From Gammaproteobacteria bacterium (lineage in GTDB: Bacteria; Pseudomonadota; Gammaproteobacteria; SZUA-229), in contig DAOWLL010000063.1 of NCBI GenBank assembly GCA_030641945.1, forward strand, positions 1 to 7,793: a stretch of 7,793 nt of DNA. The letters are read 5' to 3'. Positions 1 to 6,692 of this stretch are shown here, piece after piece. Positions within the stretch are counted from its first letter, which is position 1. Every line of letters begins with the position of its first letter. Under the pieces are notes generated by a model, which saw nothing but the letters and a program-made list of their open reading frames with translations, did no database searches and was not told where the DNA came from. Both the position numbers and the translations under genes were made by a program.

Positions 1-162
<162 letters not shown>

Positions 163-353
163 AATATACGCTTGTTATTGTTGATGGTCCTGCACATGTA
201 GGCCGGCATAAGGCTTTGCCGTTGCCGGCTTGTTACTGAAACGCCTGCAACGCTTCGCTTATGCAGGCCTACTTCCCTCATTCAGCAATTATCTCTGGTT
301 ACCCAACAACGCTGCGTTAACCCGAATTACAATGTACACATAAAATTGTTTTC
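163..353. other. 191-nt non-coding spacer between the inverted repeat arms, made of repeat fragments
   Basis: No credible gene is seen here. The spacer is not symmetrical, so the whole structure is a hairpin with a large loop and not a simple palindrome. It contains an inverted pair at 198-212 and 258-272, a compact hairpin at 243-268, and a segment at 297-323 whose ends GGTTA and TAACC can pair. These look like pieces of short dispersed intergenic repeats of the kind found in many proteobacterial genomes. That resemblance is from memory and was not searched. No intrinsic terminator (GC-rich stem followed by a T run) is evident for lysS. Confidence 0.6.
198..272. repeat. Imperfect inverted repeat with nested hairpins (REP-like)
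   Basis: The 15-mer at 198-212 (GTAGGCCGGCATAAG) is the reverse complement of 258-272 with one mismatch. Within it, GCCTGCA (243-249) pairs with TGCAGGC (262-268) as a 7-bp stem with a 12-nt loop. The self-complementary GCCGGC occurs at 202-207 and again at 224-229. The competing pairings resemble REP/BIME-type intergenic repeats. A role in mRNA 3' end stability downstream of lysS is possible but not shown. Confidence 0.6.
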
Positions 354-515
354 CTTTGCGCCCTTTGCGTCTTTGCGGTAAGAAATTTCTTTTCCTTAAT
401 CTTGCGGCTCCGCTTCCTGGCGCATGTGCGGGAACAGGATCACATCACGGATTGACGGCTGATCTGTCAGCAGCATCACCAGGCGGTCAATGCCTATGCC
501 TTCTCCTGCAGTTGG
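354..515. repeat. Right arm of perfect 162-bp inverted repeat
   Basis: This is the exact reverse complement of 1-162. It includes the 3' end of the complete lysS (396-515) and 42 bp beyond the stop codon. The non-coding part carries the mirrored CGCAAAG triplet repeat (354-377) and the palindrome at 380-391. If the lysS-derived part is an artefact, the non-coding 354-391 segment may still be one terminus of a real short inverted-repeat element. Confidence 0.95.
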
Positions 516-1928
516 CGGCATGCCGTGCTCCAGCGCACGTATGTAGTCAGCATCGTAATGCATGGCTTCATCGTCACCGGCTTCTTTTTCCATAACCTGT
601 TTTCTGAAACGCTCTGCCTGGTCCTCGGGATCATTCAGCTCGGAAAAACCGTTGGCTATTTCACGGCCGCCAACGAATAGTTCAAAGCGATCTGTTACAA
701 ATGGGTCTGTATCACTGCACCTTGCCAGTGGTGAAACTTCTTTTGGATATTCAGTGATAAAAGTCGGATCCTTGAGCTTGTGTTCAACCGTTTTCTCAAA
801 AATTTCCAGCTGTATTTTTCCATGCCCATAACTGTCTTTTAGCGGGATATCCAGTGTTTCAGCCACATGACGCGCAGCATCATAATCTGAAATAGCAGCA
901 GCCGTTATATCATTGTTGTACTCAAGTATTGAATCAAACACGGTCATACGCTTGAATGGCCTGGAGAAGTCGTGTTCTTCTCCCTGGTATTTCACGCTGG
1001 CACTACCAAGCACATCGCTTGCAAGCTTGCGCAGAAGATCTTCCGTGAGATCCATCAAGTCATGATAATCGGCATAGGCCTGGTAAAACTCGAGCATGGT
1101 GAATTCGGGATTATGTCTTGTCGATACACCCTCATTGCGGAAACTGCGGTTTATCTCGAACACCCTTTCAAAGCCACCAACCACTAGACGTTTCAGATAC
1201 AGTTCCGGTGCTATTCTCAGGTACATCGCAAGGTCGAGCGCATTATGATAGGTTTCAAATGGTCTTGCCGTTGCGCCGCCCGGTATAACCTGCATCATCG
1301 GCGTTTCAACTTCCATAAAATCGTGCTGGTCGAAATACTCGCGGATGAAGGCCATGATCTTTGCGCGTAATCTGAACGTTTCCTTCACATCCCAGTTCAT
1401 GATCAGATCGACATAACGCTGGCGATAACGTGTCTCTGTATCGGTGAGTCCGTGGAATTTTTCAGGCAGGGGACGCAGCGCCTTGGTTAATAAACGAACG
1501 CTGTCTACCTTTATCGACAGTTCGCCGGTCCTGGTTCTGAACATGATGCCTTCGGCACCGATCAGGTCGCCGATATCCCATTTTTTAAAACCTTCGTTGT
1601 AAACACTTTCTGGCAGATTATCGCGCTGCAGGAACAACTGTATCTGTCCGGACATGTCCTGCAACTTGGTGAAACTGGCCTTGCCCATGACACGCTTGGC
1701 CATCATACGCCCGGCAACAGAAACACGAATCTGCATGCTTTCAAGTTCTTCTGTGGATTTATCTTTGTACAGGCCATGCAAACCCGCAGCCAGGGAATCG
1801 CGTCTGAAATCGTTAGGATACGCCGTACCCAGTTCACGCAATGCAGCCAGTTTTTCACGACGCTGCGCAATGAGCTTGTTTTCGTCTTCCTGTGTCAGGG
1901 TTTTTTCTTTGCTTTCTTGGTCAGTCAT
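396..1928 (-). CDS. lysS: Lysyl-tRNA synthetase, class II
   Basis: This cytoplasmic enzyme charges tRNA-Lys with lysine using ATP. The 510-residue protein is close to the roughly 505 residues of E. coli LysS. Residues about 66-148 form the OB-fold anticodon-binding domain (start [13 protein letters not shown]). The class II catalytic core follows, with motif 1 near 190-215 ([11 protein letters not shown]), motif 2 around 253-281 with FRNEG at 263-267 and the [10 protein letters not shown] stretch, [14 protein letters not shown] near the C-terminus, and motif 3 GIGIDRL at 477-483. It is complete and shows no lesion. The ATG at 1926-1928 is the family-like start, but the sequence before it (GAATTAAA) is a poor ribosome binding site. 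The gene lies downstream of prfB, as in E. coli, but a nuclease-repeat unit separates them. Its last 120 bases are duplicated in inverted orientation at 1-120. Confidence 0.97.
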   Translation of the reverse strand: MTDQESKEKTLTQEDENKLIAQRREKLAALRELGTAYPNDFRRDSLAAGLHGLYKDKSTEELESMQIRVSVAGRMMAKRVMGKASFTKLQDMSGQIQLFLQRDNLPESVYNEGFKKWDIGDLIGAEGIMFRTRTGELSIKVDSVRLLTKALRPLPEKFHGLTDTETRYRQRYVDLIMNWDVKETFRLRAKIMAFIREYFDQHDFMEVETPMMQVIPGGATARPFETYHNALDLAMYLRIAPELYLKRLVVGGFERVFEINRSFRNEGVSTRHNPEFTMLEFYQAYADYHDLMDLTEDLLRKLASDVLGSASVKYQGEEHDFSRPFKRMTVFDSILEYNNDITAAAISDYDAARHVAETLDIPLKDSYGHGKIQLEIFEKTVEHKLKDPTFITEYPKEVSPLARCSDTDPFVTDRFELFVGGREIANGFSELNDPEDQAERFRKQVMEKEAGDDEAMHYDADYIRALEHGMPPTAGEGIGIDRLVMLLTDQPSIRDVILFPHMRQEAEPQD

Positions 1929-1953
1929 TTTAATTCATTGTTTCTATTTATTT

Positions 1954-2003
1954 CGTTCGTCCTGAGTACTTCGATAAGCTCAGTACAGGCTTGCCGAAGG
2001 GCC
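1954..2003. repeat. Palindromic repeat copy A (expanded form)
   Basis: This copy begins with CGTTCGTCCTGAG, as copy B does, and ends with CTTGCCGAAGGGC, a near match to the end of B. Between these halves lie about 23 extra bases (1967-1989) carrying an inverted half-site, AAGCTCAG (1976-1983 region), and flanking GTAC tetramers at 1966-1969 and 1983-1986 that can pair. It sits in the leader between the GIY-YIG gene and lysS, so it would be transcribed into the lysS 5' region if the genes are co-transcribed. Confidence 0.75.
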
Positions 2004-2008
2004 TCTCA

Positions 2009-2314
2009 TTACTCCGTTCGTCCTGAGCTTGTCGAAGGACCTCTTGATTTTGAATATCTCTTCAATAATTCCCAGTCGCTGTTTATCAGAGCTTCCTTTT
2101 TACGTCTACTCCAGCCCTTTAGTTGACGCTCTCTTGAGAGTGCTTCATAACGTGTCGGAAAATATTCTGAATACACTAATGTAACCGGCCTTCGCGAATG
2201 AGTGTACCCATGTAGTTCACCACTTATATGTTCAGCTATTCTCTTCTCAAGATTATCTGTGTGTCCTGTGTAATACGAATTATCTGAACATTTCAGAATA
2301 TAAATCCAAAACAT
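2009..2314 (-). CDS. Small GIY-YIG nuclease domain protein (UPF0213/YhbQ-like)
   Basis: This is a 101-residue single-domain protein of the GIY-YIG superfamily, whose members cut DNA using two tyrosines, an arginine and a glutamate. Visible motifs are IYIL (Tyr5) in place of GIY, YYTGHT (Tyr15, Gly17) in place of YIG, the helix Arg25 followed by Ile-Ala-Glu-His29, and the YEALSRERQLKGW stretch with candidate catalytic Glu57 or Glu62. The catalytic set appears intact. The last 11 residues, RGPSTSSGRTE, are encoded by palindromic repeat copy B, which also leads into the stop codon, so they are probably not part of the fold. The ATG at 2312-2314 is supported by a strong GGAGGT seven bases upstream. 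The gene interrupts the usual prfB-lysS pair. The substrate and role of this family are poorly known, and neither housekeeping DNA processing nor a link to repeat mobility can be decided here. Confidence 0.88.
   Translation of the reverse strand: MFWIYILKCSDNSYYTGHTDNLEKRIAEHISGELHGYTHSRRPVTLVYSEYFPTRYEALSRERQLKGWSRRKKEALINSDWELLKRYSKSRGPSTSSGRTE
2014..2040. repeat. Palindromic repeat copy B, inside the 3' end of the GIY-YIG gene
   Basis: This is a 27-bp sequence that begins CCGTTCGTCCTGAG and ends TCGAAGGAC. Its inner part (2020-2040) starts with GTCCT and ends with AGGAC, giving a short stem. It matches the reverse complement of copy C at 26 of 27 positions. On the minus strand it encodes the terminal residues of the GIY-YIG protein. 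The same kind of repeat is, from memory, scattered widely in proteobacterial genomes and often leaves an STSSGRTE-type tail on predicted proteins. Confidence 0.9.
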
Positions 2315-2321
2315 ATATCAT

Positions 2322-2327
2322 ACCTCC
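2322..2327 (-). promoter_or_regulatory. Strong ribosome binding site of the GIY-YIG gene
   Basis: The minus strand reads GGAGGT here, seven bases before the ATG at 2314-2312. It is clearly stronger than the sites before lysS and prfB. It decides the start, because another ATG at 2321-2319 directly follows the GGAGGT and is out of frame. Confidence 0.75.
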
Positions 2328-2335
2328 ATGTACAC

Positions 2336-2362
2336 GTCCTTCGACAGGCTCAGGACGAACGG
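2336..2362. repeat. Palindromic repeat copy C, upstream of the GIY-YIG gene
   Basis: This is the inverted partner of copy B with one base difference (G for A at the sixteenth position of the repeat, read as its complement). It lies between the prfB stop codon (13 bp away) and the ribosome binding site of the GIY-YIG gene. B and C together bracket the gene with opposite orientations. In a prfB-lysS transcript the two copies could pair over about 300 nt. Confidence 0.9.
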
Positions 2363-2375
2363 TTTCTATATAGTA

Positions 2376-3471
2376 TTACAACCCGCTCTTCAGGCTGGCT
2401 TCGATAAACATATCTATATCACCATCCAGCACAGCCTGCGTATTTCCGGTTTCGACATTGGTTCGAAGATCTTTTATCCGCGACTGGTCGAGTACATAGG
2501 AGCGTATCTGGCTGCCCCAGCCTATATCTGATTTTGTATCTTCCACAGCCTGTTGATCTGCATTTCGTTTCAGCATCTCCAGCTCATACAACTTGGCTTG
2601 CAGCTGTTTCATCGCTGTTGCCTTGTTTTTATGCTGTGAACGGTCGTTCTGGCATTGTACTACCGCGCCCGTGGGTATATGCGTAATGCGTACTGCGGAT
2701 TCTGTGCGGTTAACATGCTGCCCGCCGGCACCACTCGCACGGTAAACATCGATGCGCAGGTCTGCCGGGTTGATATCGATTTCAATATTATCGTCGACTT
2801 CCGGTGATACGAACACGGCTGCAAACGATGTATGGCGCCTGTTGCCGGAATCGAAGGGTGATTTGCGCACCAGTCGATGAACACCTGTTTCTGTACGCAA
2901 GCGACCAAACACATAGTCTCCGCCAAATCGGATCGTCGCACTCTTGATACCTGCGACATCACCGGCCGATACTTCAATGAGTTCAGTATCAAAACCGTGT
3001 GCTTCGCCCCAGCGCAAGTACATTCTTAACAGCATCTCGGCCCAGTCCTGTGCCTCGGTGCCGCCAGAACCCGCCTGTACATCCAGAAAGGCATTGCTTG
3101 CATCCATATCACCGGAAAACATGCGTGTGAATTCGAGCGCTTCAACTTGCTTCTGAAGTTCTGTTAAATCAGCCTGGACCGCAGCAACACCGTCTTCGTC
3201 ATTGTCTTCGACGGCCATATCGAGCAATTCGCTGGCATCATTCAGGCCGCTATCAAGCTGCACCAGCACAAGCACGATTTTTTCCAGGCGCGCCCTTTCC
3301 TGTCCCAGTTTCTGCGCCTGCTCTGGATCATTCCACACATCAGGCTGTTCCAGTTCGCGAATTACTTCTTCGAGTTCTTCTTTTCGCCTGTCGAAGTCAA
3401 AGATACCCCCTAAGCGATTCGGAGCGTTCGCGCAGATCATTGATTTGATTTGTAATTGTATTGACTTCCAT
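2376..3471 (-). CDS. prfB: Peptide chain release factor 2, with programmed +1 frameshift
   Basis: RF2 recognises UAA and UGA stop codons and triggers peptide release at the ribosome. The true start is the ATG at 3471-3469. It gives 24 codons beginning [12 protein letters not shown] and ending RGYL, followed by an in-frame TGA at 3399-3397. A +1 shift on CTT TGA C continues into [12 protein letters not shown] for 340 more codons, giving a 364-residue protein, against 365 in E. coli. The stop-recognition tripeptide SPF falls at residues 204-206 and the catalytic GGQ at 249-251. Residue 245 before the GGQ loop is Ala, as in most bacteria, and not the Thr of E. coli K-12. Reading from the later in-frame ATG at 3440 gives [12 protein letters not shown], which is an artefact of ignoring the frameshift. 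The gene precedes lysS as in E. coli. No strong Shine-Dalgarno is seen before the ATG. Confidence 0.96.
3396..3411 (-). promoter_or_regulatory. RF2 autoregulatory +1 frameshift site
   Basis: The minus strand reads AGGGGGTATCTTTGAC. It has an internal Shine-Dalgarno-like AGGGGG (3411-3406), three spacer bases, the slippery CTT (3402-3400), the in-frame TGA (3399-3397) and the C context base. This matches the known E. coli prfB element base for base. When RF2 is scarce, the TGA is read slowly and the ribosome slips +1 to make full-length RF2. When RF2 is abundant, translation ends after 24 residues. Confidence 0.97.
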
Positions 3472-3547
3472 CACTATAAATACTTCAGTAGAAAAGGCGC
3501 AAATCTTACCTTAAGACAGACTATATTTCATTGATTCTGAAAGGGAT

Positions 3548-4234
3548 TCAGGCGGCAGATTTTTTTGCCACGTTATCACGCAGGTAAACCGGTACGGCTT
3601 TCGATGCGGGGACATGACGGCCAGCCTCATAATCGGCAACAGCCAGTTTGACAACAGACTCGGCTGACGGCAAACATTCGTTCATTTGCGCTGATAGCAC
3701 ACCAGCACCAATGGCTGCATTTAATATTTCGCCATAGGCAGACCAGCCGGTACCCGCCCCCGTCCAGCCATCTTCAGCAGGCTTCGATACCTGCCCGGGC
3801 GCTATCACGCTCTCTTCGCCGACAAGATGCATGCAGCCGTTATCAGACAGCCTGTAGGCCGCCCAGTAGACTTCATTCATACGTGCATCGATAGCCGATA
3901 ACACGCGTGTTGCGCCCGTCTCGGAATAAGCTGTTTGTGCGATAGCAGCCAGCGTCGATACAGGCACCACCGGCAGGTCCCAGGCAAAGGCAATACCCTG
4001 GGTGACGCCAGCGGCAATACGCACGCCCATAAACGAACCCGGGCCGCGGCCGAATGCCAGCGCATCCAGCTCCGCTACCCTGACACCGGATTCAGCCAGC
4101 AACTGGTCGATCATCGGCAGTATGATGTGACTGTGCTGCCTCGGTGCTACGCGATATTGCCGGGTGATTTCACCGTCCAGGTACAAAGCGGCCGAGCATG
4201 CTTCTGTTGCAGTGTCTATTGCCAGGATCTTCAT
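3548..4234 (-). CDS. tsaB: tRNA threonylcarbamoyladenosine biosynthesis protein TsaB
   Basis: TsaB is the non-catalytic partner of TsaD in the complex (with TsaE, after TsaC makes the intermediate) that forms t6A at position 37 of ANN-decoding tRNAs. The 228 residues (about 231 in E. coli) show the ASKHA-type start MKILAIDTATEACSAAL, the HSHIILPMIDQLL segment, the family signature FGRGPGSFMGVRI at 61-73, and the typical C-terminal PVYLRDNVA. The signature usually reads GPGSFTGVRI, so Met69 replaces the common Thr, a one-transition change. The ATG overlaps the yoaA stop as ATGA (4234-4231), and a GAGGAAG lies about seven bases before it inside the end of yoaA, so translational coupling is likely. 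E. coli has the same yoaA-tsaB order. A 76-nt gap follows before prfB. Confidence 0.95.
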   Translation of the reverse strand: MKILAIDTATEACSAALYLDGEITRQYRVAPRQHSHIILPMIDQLLAESGVRVAELDALAFGRGPGSFMGVRIAAGVTQGIAFAWDLPVVPVSTLAAIAQTAYSETGATRVLSAIDARMNEVYWAAYRLSDNGCMHLVGEESVIAPGQVSKPAEDGWTGAGTGWSAYGEILNAAIGAGVLSAQMNECLPSAESVVKLAVADYEAGRHVPASKAVPVYLRDNVAKKSAA

Positions 4235-6195
4235 GCTACTGCTTCCTCTATGCGGCGTGAATAAAACTTTTCTACATCATCCAGCTTTGTGGTCACCGGC
4301 ATGGCTGGCAAGCTGCTGAGGAATATCTTGCCATACGTTTTCTGTGTAATTCTTGGATCGCCGATAACCACAACACCGCGATCACTCACATCACGAATCA
4401 AGCGGCCAACACCCTGCTTGAGTGCAATGACAGCACGCGGTAACTGATAGTCCATGAACGGCTGGCCGCCATTGTTTCGTATAGCATCAATGCGTGCCTG
4501 CATCACGGGATCACCCGGCGAAGCAAAAGGCAGTTTATCGATGATCACGCACGATAGCGCTTCACCACGCACATCGACGCCTTCCCAGAAACTGGATGTT
4601 CCAAGCAGCACCGCATTGCCTGCTTCTCGAAATCGTTCCAGTAGTTGATGCTTGGGATACTCCCCCTGCATCAGGATCGGATAATCAATGGTGTTGTGCA
4701 GCAGCTTCTCAGCTGCATGCATCGATCTATAACTGGTAAACAGCAGGAAGGCACGTCCCTCACTGGCTTCAATCACCGGCCTGACTTTATCAATCAACTT
4801 CTCGTTAAATGAGAAATCAGACGGTTCCGGCATACCCTCGGGAAGATACAGCAAACTCTGTTGCTGGTAATCAAATGGGCTTTCCCAGGTACCGCTGTTA
4901 TGGTCATGAATCCCGAGCCCATTGGCAAAATGCGAGAAGTTTTTATTTACCTGCAAAGTTGCAGATGTGAACAACCATGATGCAGCAAAATCATCGGTAT
5001 GCTGCTGGAACAGCTTCGACACATCGATAGGTGTAGCATTCAGCATAAAACTGCGTGACCAGCATTCAAACCAGAGCACCGATGCCGCGACATCCTCGCC
5101 ACTGTCATCAACTTTAGATTTGTCAGCGGTTTTGTTTGCACTAAACATTGTTAATGTTTGTAACAACATTGTGCAGCGCTGATGACACTGATCAAGACCC
5201 CGGCTCCTTTCCGAGGCAATGCTTAATACTTCGGATAATTCCTTGAGCGCCTGCATCAAGGCTTCAAGTGACTTTTTTACCGCCGGCTTGTGCTGTATCT
5301 GGGTCCACGCCTGGCGTTGTCCGGCCTCGCCCAAAGACAGTCTGAAGTCACGTGCGCAATTTTCAAGTGACTCTGCGTACTCACGAATCTCGGCCATATC
5401 AGCTGCGTCATTGACCTGCTCGGCAATGGCATCTTTTGCCAGGCCGATCAATTGGCGGCTGCTGACGGAACGCCCAAAGAACCTGGATGCCACTTCGTGC
5501 AACTGATGTGCTTCGTCAACGATAAAAACTTCAGCCCCCGGTAACAGGTCAGCAAAACCATCCTGTTTCAAGGTCATGTCGGCCAGTAACAAATGATGAT
5601 TGATCACCAGCAGATCCGCTTCCAGCGCCTGTTTTCTTGCCTTGACGACATGGCAGTCATTCCAGTGATCGCATTCACCACCAAGGCAGTTCTCTGTGGT
5701 AGACGTGACCATTGACCAGACCATGGAATCTTCGGGCACGGTATCAAGCTCAGCAACATCGCCTGTCAGGCTTATGCCCGACCATTCCCTGACCCGTTGC
5801 AAATCATGTTGCGTCGTTTTGTTGATGAAGCCCAGGTGCGGTGCAATGTCGAGTCGATGAACACACAGATAGTTTGCACGCCCCTTTAACAGTGCAGTCT
5901 TTATCGTCACATCCAGCGCTTTGAGTACGACAGGAAGATCAGACTGATACAACTGGTCTTGCAGATGCTTGGTTCCGGTGGAGATAATGACTTTCTTGCC
6001 TGCCAGTATGGCCGCAACCAGATAAGCAAAGGTCTTGCCTATACCGGTACCCGCTTCTGCAGTGAGCACATTGCCCTGCTCAATAGCGTTGAAGATCGCA
6101 TCGCTCAGCGCCTGTTGGTTGGCGCGGACCTGGTAGCCATCAATAATGTCTTTAAAGGGCCCCTTCTCACCCAGTAATTCCGCTGGCTTGTTCAT
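4231..6195 (-). CDS. yoaA: YoaA-type ATP-dependent DNA helicase (DinG/XPD family, Fe-S)
   Basis: This is an SF2 5'-3' DNA helicase of the DinG/XPD family. The E. coli homologue YoaA acts in repair of stalled replication and binds the HolC (chi) subunit of DNA polymerase III. The 654 residues are closer to YoaA (636) than DinG (716). In order: Walker A GTGIGKT at 49-55; four cysteines C111, C170, C175 and C181 placed to hold the 4Fe-4S cluster; DEAH at 227-230; motif III LFTSATL at 408-414; motif V GTSSFWEGVDVRG at 532-544; and motif VI QGVGRLIR at 594-601. All catalytic motifs are intact. The ATG at 6193-6195 lies 14 nt after the stop of the upstream lipoprotein gene, with only a weak AGAGCG as ribosome binding site. 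Its stop overlaps the tsaB start. DinG proper is the alternative name, but the tsaB neighbour supports YoaA. Confidence 0.93.
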   Translation of the reverse strand: MNKPAELLGEKGPFKDIIDGYQVRANQQALSDAIFNAIEQGNVLTAEAGTGIGKTFAYLVAAILAGKKVIISTGTKHLQDQLYQSDLPVVLKALDVTIKTALLKGRANYLCVHRLDIAPHLGFINKTTQHDLQRVREWSGISLTGDVAELDTVPEDSMVWSMVTSTTENCLGGECDHWNDCHVVKARKQALEADLLVINHHLLLADMTLKQDGFADLLPGAEVFIVDEAHQLHEVASRFFGRSVSSRQLIGLAKDAIAEQVNDAADMAEIREYAESLENCARDFRLSLGEAGQRQAWTQIQHKPAVKKSLEALMQALKELSEVLSIASERSRGLDQCHQRCTMLLQTLTMFSANKTADKSKVDDSGEDVAASVLWFECWSRSFMLNATPIDVSKLFQQHTDDFAASWLFTSATLQVNKNFSHFANGLGIHDHNSGTWESPFDYQQQSLLYLPEGMPEPSDFSFNEKLIDKVRPVIEASEGRAFLLFTSYRSMHAAEKLLHNTIDYPILMQGEYPKHQLLERFREAGNAVLLGTSSFWEGVDVRGEALSCVIIDKLPFASPGDPVMQARIDAIRNNGGQPFMDYQLPRAVIALKQGVGRLIRDVSDRGVVVIGDPRITQKTYGKIFLSSLPAMPVTTKLDDVEKFYSRRIEEAVA

Positions 6196-6209
6196 AATCG
6201 CTCTGGCAT

Positions 6210-6692
6210 CTACAGGCTTTGCAGGATATAGATTGCCTTGCTGGCGTTGTTCACGCCCTCGATATCACCCTGCATTTCACTGGCCTCACGAATGAAGCGC
6301 CAGTTCAGCAGCTTCAATTCAACCGATTTTCCGGCATGACTGTTACTGCGTTTGGCCATCTGGATTGCCCGTGAAGGCTCCTGTTTAAACAGTGCGATCT
6401 GGGACATACGACTCCAGGCCGGTGCATAATCAGGTGAAATGCGAAGTGCGCGCTCCAGCTTTTCTGATGCCACGTCCCAGTTACTCATGGCGATCTGGGT
6501 ATCGGCCTGCATCATTAAATCCTCAACAGCAGGAAGCGCCGCAGCGGAAGCCTGCTGCCATGTCTGAGTGGCCATCGCTAATGCAGATGGTTGCTCTGCT
6601 TCGGCTTCAGTTTTCTGATAACCTGCTGGCGCGCAAGACAGCTGTGCAAGGATTATTGCGGCGATAGCCGTTAATTTAAGTTGTCGGAACAT
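6210..6692 (-). CDS. TPR-containing putative lipoprotein, LpoP-like activator of PBP1b
   Basis: This 160-residue protein has an N-terminal signal segment (MFRQLKLTAIAAIILAQLSC) ending at Cys20, consistent with a lipoprotein, although Gln-Leu-Ser before the Cys is a poor match to the usual Leu-Ala/Ser-Gly/Ala lipobox. After a low-complexity linker come two TPR-like helix pairs, about 57-89 (with WDVASEKLERALRISPD) and 90-123 (YAPAWSRMSQIALF). In Pseudomonas aeruginosa, LpoP is an outer-membrane TPR lipoprotein encoded beside ponB that activates PBP1b. Here the gene starts in a TAATG overlap with the stop of the PBP1b gene, so the two should be translated together. The LpoP assignment rests on size, TPR content, lipoprotein signal and this neighbour, not on an alignment. 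A 14-nt gap separates it from yoaA. Confidence 0.8.
   Translation of the reverse strand: MFRQLKLTAIAAIILAQLSCAPAGYQKTEAEAEQPSALAMATQTWQQASAAALPAVEDLMMQADTQIAMSNWDVASEKLERALRISPDYAPAWSRMSQIALFKQEPSRAIQMAKRSNSHAGKSVELKLLNWRFIREASEMQGDIEGVNNASKAIYILQSL

Larger units (their letters stand above)
1941..2369. mobile_element. Putative GIY-YIG nuclease/palindromic repeat insertion between prfB and lysS
   Basis: The block comprises repeat copies A (1954-2003), B (2014-2040) and C (2336-2362) plus the GIY-YIG gene. B and C are inverted relative to each other and match at 26 of 27 positions, like terminal inverted repeats of a unit of about 349 bp. The 7-mer TTTCTAT flanks the block at 1941-1947 and 2363-2369. 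Deleting one copy with the block would leave 25 nt between the prfB stop and the lysS start, a normal operon spacing. Small GIY-YIG proteins are not established transposases, so mobility is inferred from layout alone. Confidence 0.4.

Noticed and set aside
354..395. Intrinsic terminator for lysS
   Set aside because: The AAGAAATTTCTT palindrome is short and AT-only in its core, and no GC-rich stem with T tail follows the stop codon.
356..595. Plus-strand ORF over the lysS 3' end
   Set aside because: It is antisense to lysS and the CGCAAAG repeat, with no recognisable domain and no ribosome binding site.
2328..2531. Plus-strand ORF beginning MYTSFDRLRTNG
   Set aside because: It is a translation of palindromic repeat copy C followed by the antisense of the prfB 3' end. 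FDRLRTNG is the usual spurious peptide from this repeat.
2376..3440. prfB starting at the ATG at 3440 (MICANAPN...)
   Set aside because: The N-terminal 14 residues do not resemble RF2. The ATG at 3471 plus the +1 frameshift gives the family N-terminus and length.
3472..3547. Possible promoter or terminator in the tsaB-prfB gap
   Set aside because: A TATAGT hexamer exists on the minus strand but has no acceptable -35 at 16-18 bp, and the only inverted repeat (TCTTA/TAAGA, 3504-3516) is too weak and has no T run. prfB may be transcribed from upstream or from a promoter I cannot recognise.
4231..6195. Anti-phage defence helicase
   Set aside because: The Fe-S cysteines, motif set, length and tsaB neighbour all match the housekeeping YoaA helicase, and no defence genes lie nearby.
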